Part shown: positions 5,711 to 6,359 of the stretch, piece after piece
Layout of the letters: each line of letters opens with the position of its first letter
Numbering within the stretch: the first letter of the stretch is position 1
Source: Nitrosopumilales archaeon UBA218
GTDB lineage: Archaea; Thermoproteota; Nitrososphaeria; Nitrososphaerales; Nitrosopumilaceae
Assembly (NCBI GenBank): GCA_002499525.1
Contig: DAMC01000003.1
Span: 712 to 7,070, forward strand
Direction of reading: 5' to 3'
Length of the DNA stretch: 6,359 bases
Program-made: the position numbers and the translations under genes
Notes under the pieces: model-generated
What the model saw: only the letters and a program-made list of their open reading frames with translations
The model's database searches: none
Told to the model about the DNA's origin: nothing

Positions 5711-5719
5711 TTATTAAAA
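5711..5719 (-). promoter_or_regulatory. TATA box of the archease gene
   Basis: On the minus strand the bases read TTTTAATAA, a good archaeal TATA box, 22-30 bases upstream of the TTG start at 5689. This spacing would place the transcription start at or next to the start codon, giving a leaderless mRNA. No Shine-Dalgarno is seen between box and start. Confidence 0.55.
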
Positions 5720-5737
5720 GTAAGACAAACAAAAACA

Positions 5738-5745
5738 TCTAAATC
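5738..5745 (+). promoter_or_regulatory. Candidate TATA box of hisS
   Basis: TCTAAATC lies 25-32 bases before the TTG start of hisS and is preceded by an A-rich stretch that could act as a BRE. The spacing fits a leaderless transcript, and no Shine-Dalgarno precedes the start. It is a weaker match than the opposing archease box. Confidence 0.4.
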
Positions 5746-5769
5746 CATTACTACGAAAGTTTTTCCAAG

Positions 5770-6359
5770 TTGAATCTGCCAAGAGGAATGAAAGATTTCG
5801 ATACCATCGAACAATCAAAAATTGAATTTGTACGTCAAAAATTTCTAGAGACATCACAATCATTTGGTTTTAATTTTATGGCACCTTCTCCACTGGAACT
5901 AGTATCAGTAATTGAGGCAAAAAGCGGACCTGCCATACGTGACGAGATTTATTTCTTCAAGGATAAAGGTGACAGAGAAATTGCGCTAAGATTTGATTTT
6001 ACAGTTGGACTAACACGATATGTAGTAGAACAAAAATCTCTCAAAATGCCTGCAAAAATTTCCGCATTTGGAGGTGTTTGGAGATATGATGAGCCACAAA
6101 AAGGAAGGTATCGATATTTTCACCAATGGGATCTCGAAATTTATGGCAAGCCCAGCCTAGAGTCTGACGCTGAAATAATAGAATTTACTTCAAAATTCTT
6201 TTCAAAACTTCACCTCAAAAATATTGTAATCGATATTTCACATAGACGCCTGGTTGAATCTGTTGTAGAAAAAATTTTTGGCTCATCTGATCCCAAAACA
6301 ATTGGGGATATCTTTCGTGCAATAGACAAAATCCAGAAAAAGAAAAAGGAGGAAATCAT
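5770..6359 (+). CDS. hisS: Histidyl-tRNA synthetase, 3' partial
   Basis: The first 196 codons of a class II aminoacyl-tRNA synthetase that charges tRNA-His; the frame is open to the right edge. It begins with the family's M-N-L-P-R-G-M-K-D-F (1-10) from TTG at 5770. Motif 1 lies around 33-60, with P-L-E at 41-43. The L-R-F-D-F-T-V-G-L-T-R-Y segment (73-84) corresponds to the L-R-P-E-x-T block of bacterial enzymes but is closer to the L-R-Y-D-L-T-V form of eukaryotes. Motif 2 is W-R-Y-D-E-P-Q-K-G-R-Y-R-Y-F-H-Q-W-D (104-121), with the ATP-contacting Arg and the Q-K-G-R-Y-R loop intact. The HisA signature, motif 3 and the anticodon-binding domain would lie beyond the window. A Lys-rich stretch ends the visible part. 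The gene is divergent from archease, 80 bp away. Confidence 0.95.
   Translation, partial: MNLPRGMKDFDTIEQSKIEFVRQKFLETSQSFGFNFMAPSPLELVSVIEAKSGPAIRDEIYFFKDKGDREIALRFDFTVGLTRYVVEQKSLKMPAKISAFGGVWRYDEPQKGRYRYFHQWDLEIYGKPSLESDAEIIEFTSKFFSKLHLKNIVIDISHRRLVESVVEKIFGSSDPKTIGDIFRAIDKIQKKKKEEI

Noticed and set aside
1..6359. A defence, toxin-antitoxin or mobile system
   Set aside because: Every gene fits conserved archaeal housekeeping families. I saw no transposase, integrase, repeat-spacer array or toxin-like gene pair.

Overview
The window looks like chromosomal core-gene DNA from an A+T-rich archaeon, most likely an ammonia-oxidising thaumarchaeon (Nitrososphaerota, Nitrosopumilus/Nitrosarchaeum-like). 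The evidence is archaeal-type ribosomal proteins L7Ae, S28e and L24e, an aIF5B-type translation factor, archease, frequent TTG starts, TATA-like elements 22-32 bases before several start codons, and Shine-Dalgarno sites of the GGTGAT type. The phylum call is an inference from protein flavour and gene order. I saw no mobile element, CRISPR array, tRNA, rRNA or defence system.

Layout. Positions 1-414 hold the 3' part of a small membrane protein resembling the YdjM/DUF457 putative metal-dependent hydrolases. Positions 434-1780 encode phosphoglucosamine mutase (glmM). A short leader (1781-1843) then precedes a compact translation operon: L7Ae, S28e, L24e, nucleoside diphosphate kinase and aIF5B (1844-4848). 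Its spacings are tight: a 1-nt overlap, then gaps of 4, 13 and 7 nt. On the minus strand, a thioredoxin with an unusual N-terminal helix (4839-5240) lies tail to tail with infB, overlapping it by 10 nt. It sits downstream of archease (5273-5689). An 80-bp divergent intergenic region separates archease from histidyl-tRNA synthetase (hisS, from 5770), which runs off the right edge.

How the genes fit together. The centre of the window is ribosome and translation-initiation supply, with NDK for NTP balance. The right side is tRNA biology: archease as RtcB ligase cofactor, and HisRS. GlmM supplies GlcN-1-P for UDP-GlcNAc and surface glycans.

The most interesting signal is in the L7Ae leader. A kink-turn-like element, with both GA steps and a U-U pair as in box C/D RNA, occupies 1817-1842. 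Its 3' strand contains the GGTGAT Shine-Dalgarno sequence of the L7Ae gene itself. L7Ae is the archaeal kink-turn-binding protein, so this is a plausible translational autoregulatory switch for the operon. A plain UACG-capped hairpin is a competing fold of the same bases and would also hide the ribosome-binding site.

Five of the nine assessable starts are TTG and one is GTG. The rest of the window is ordinary conserved archaeal gene content.
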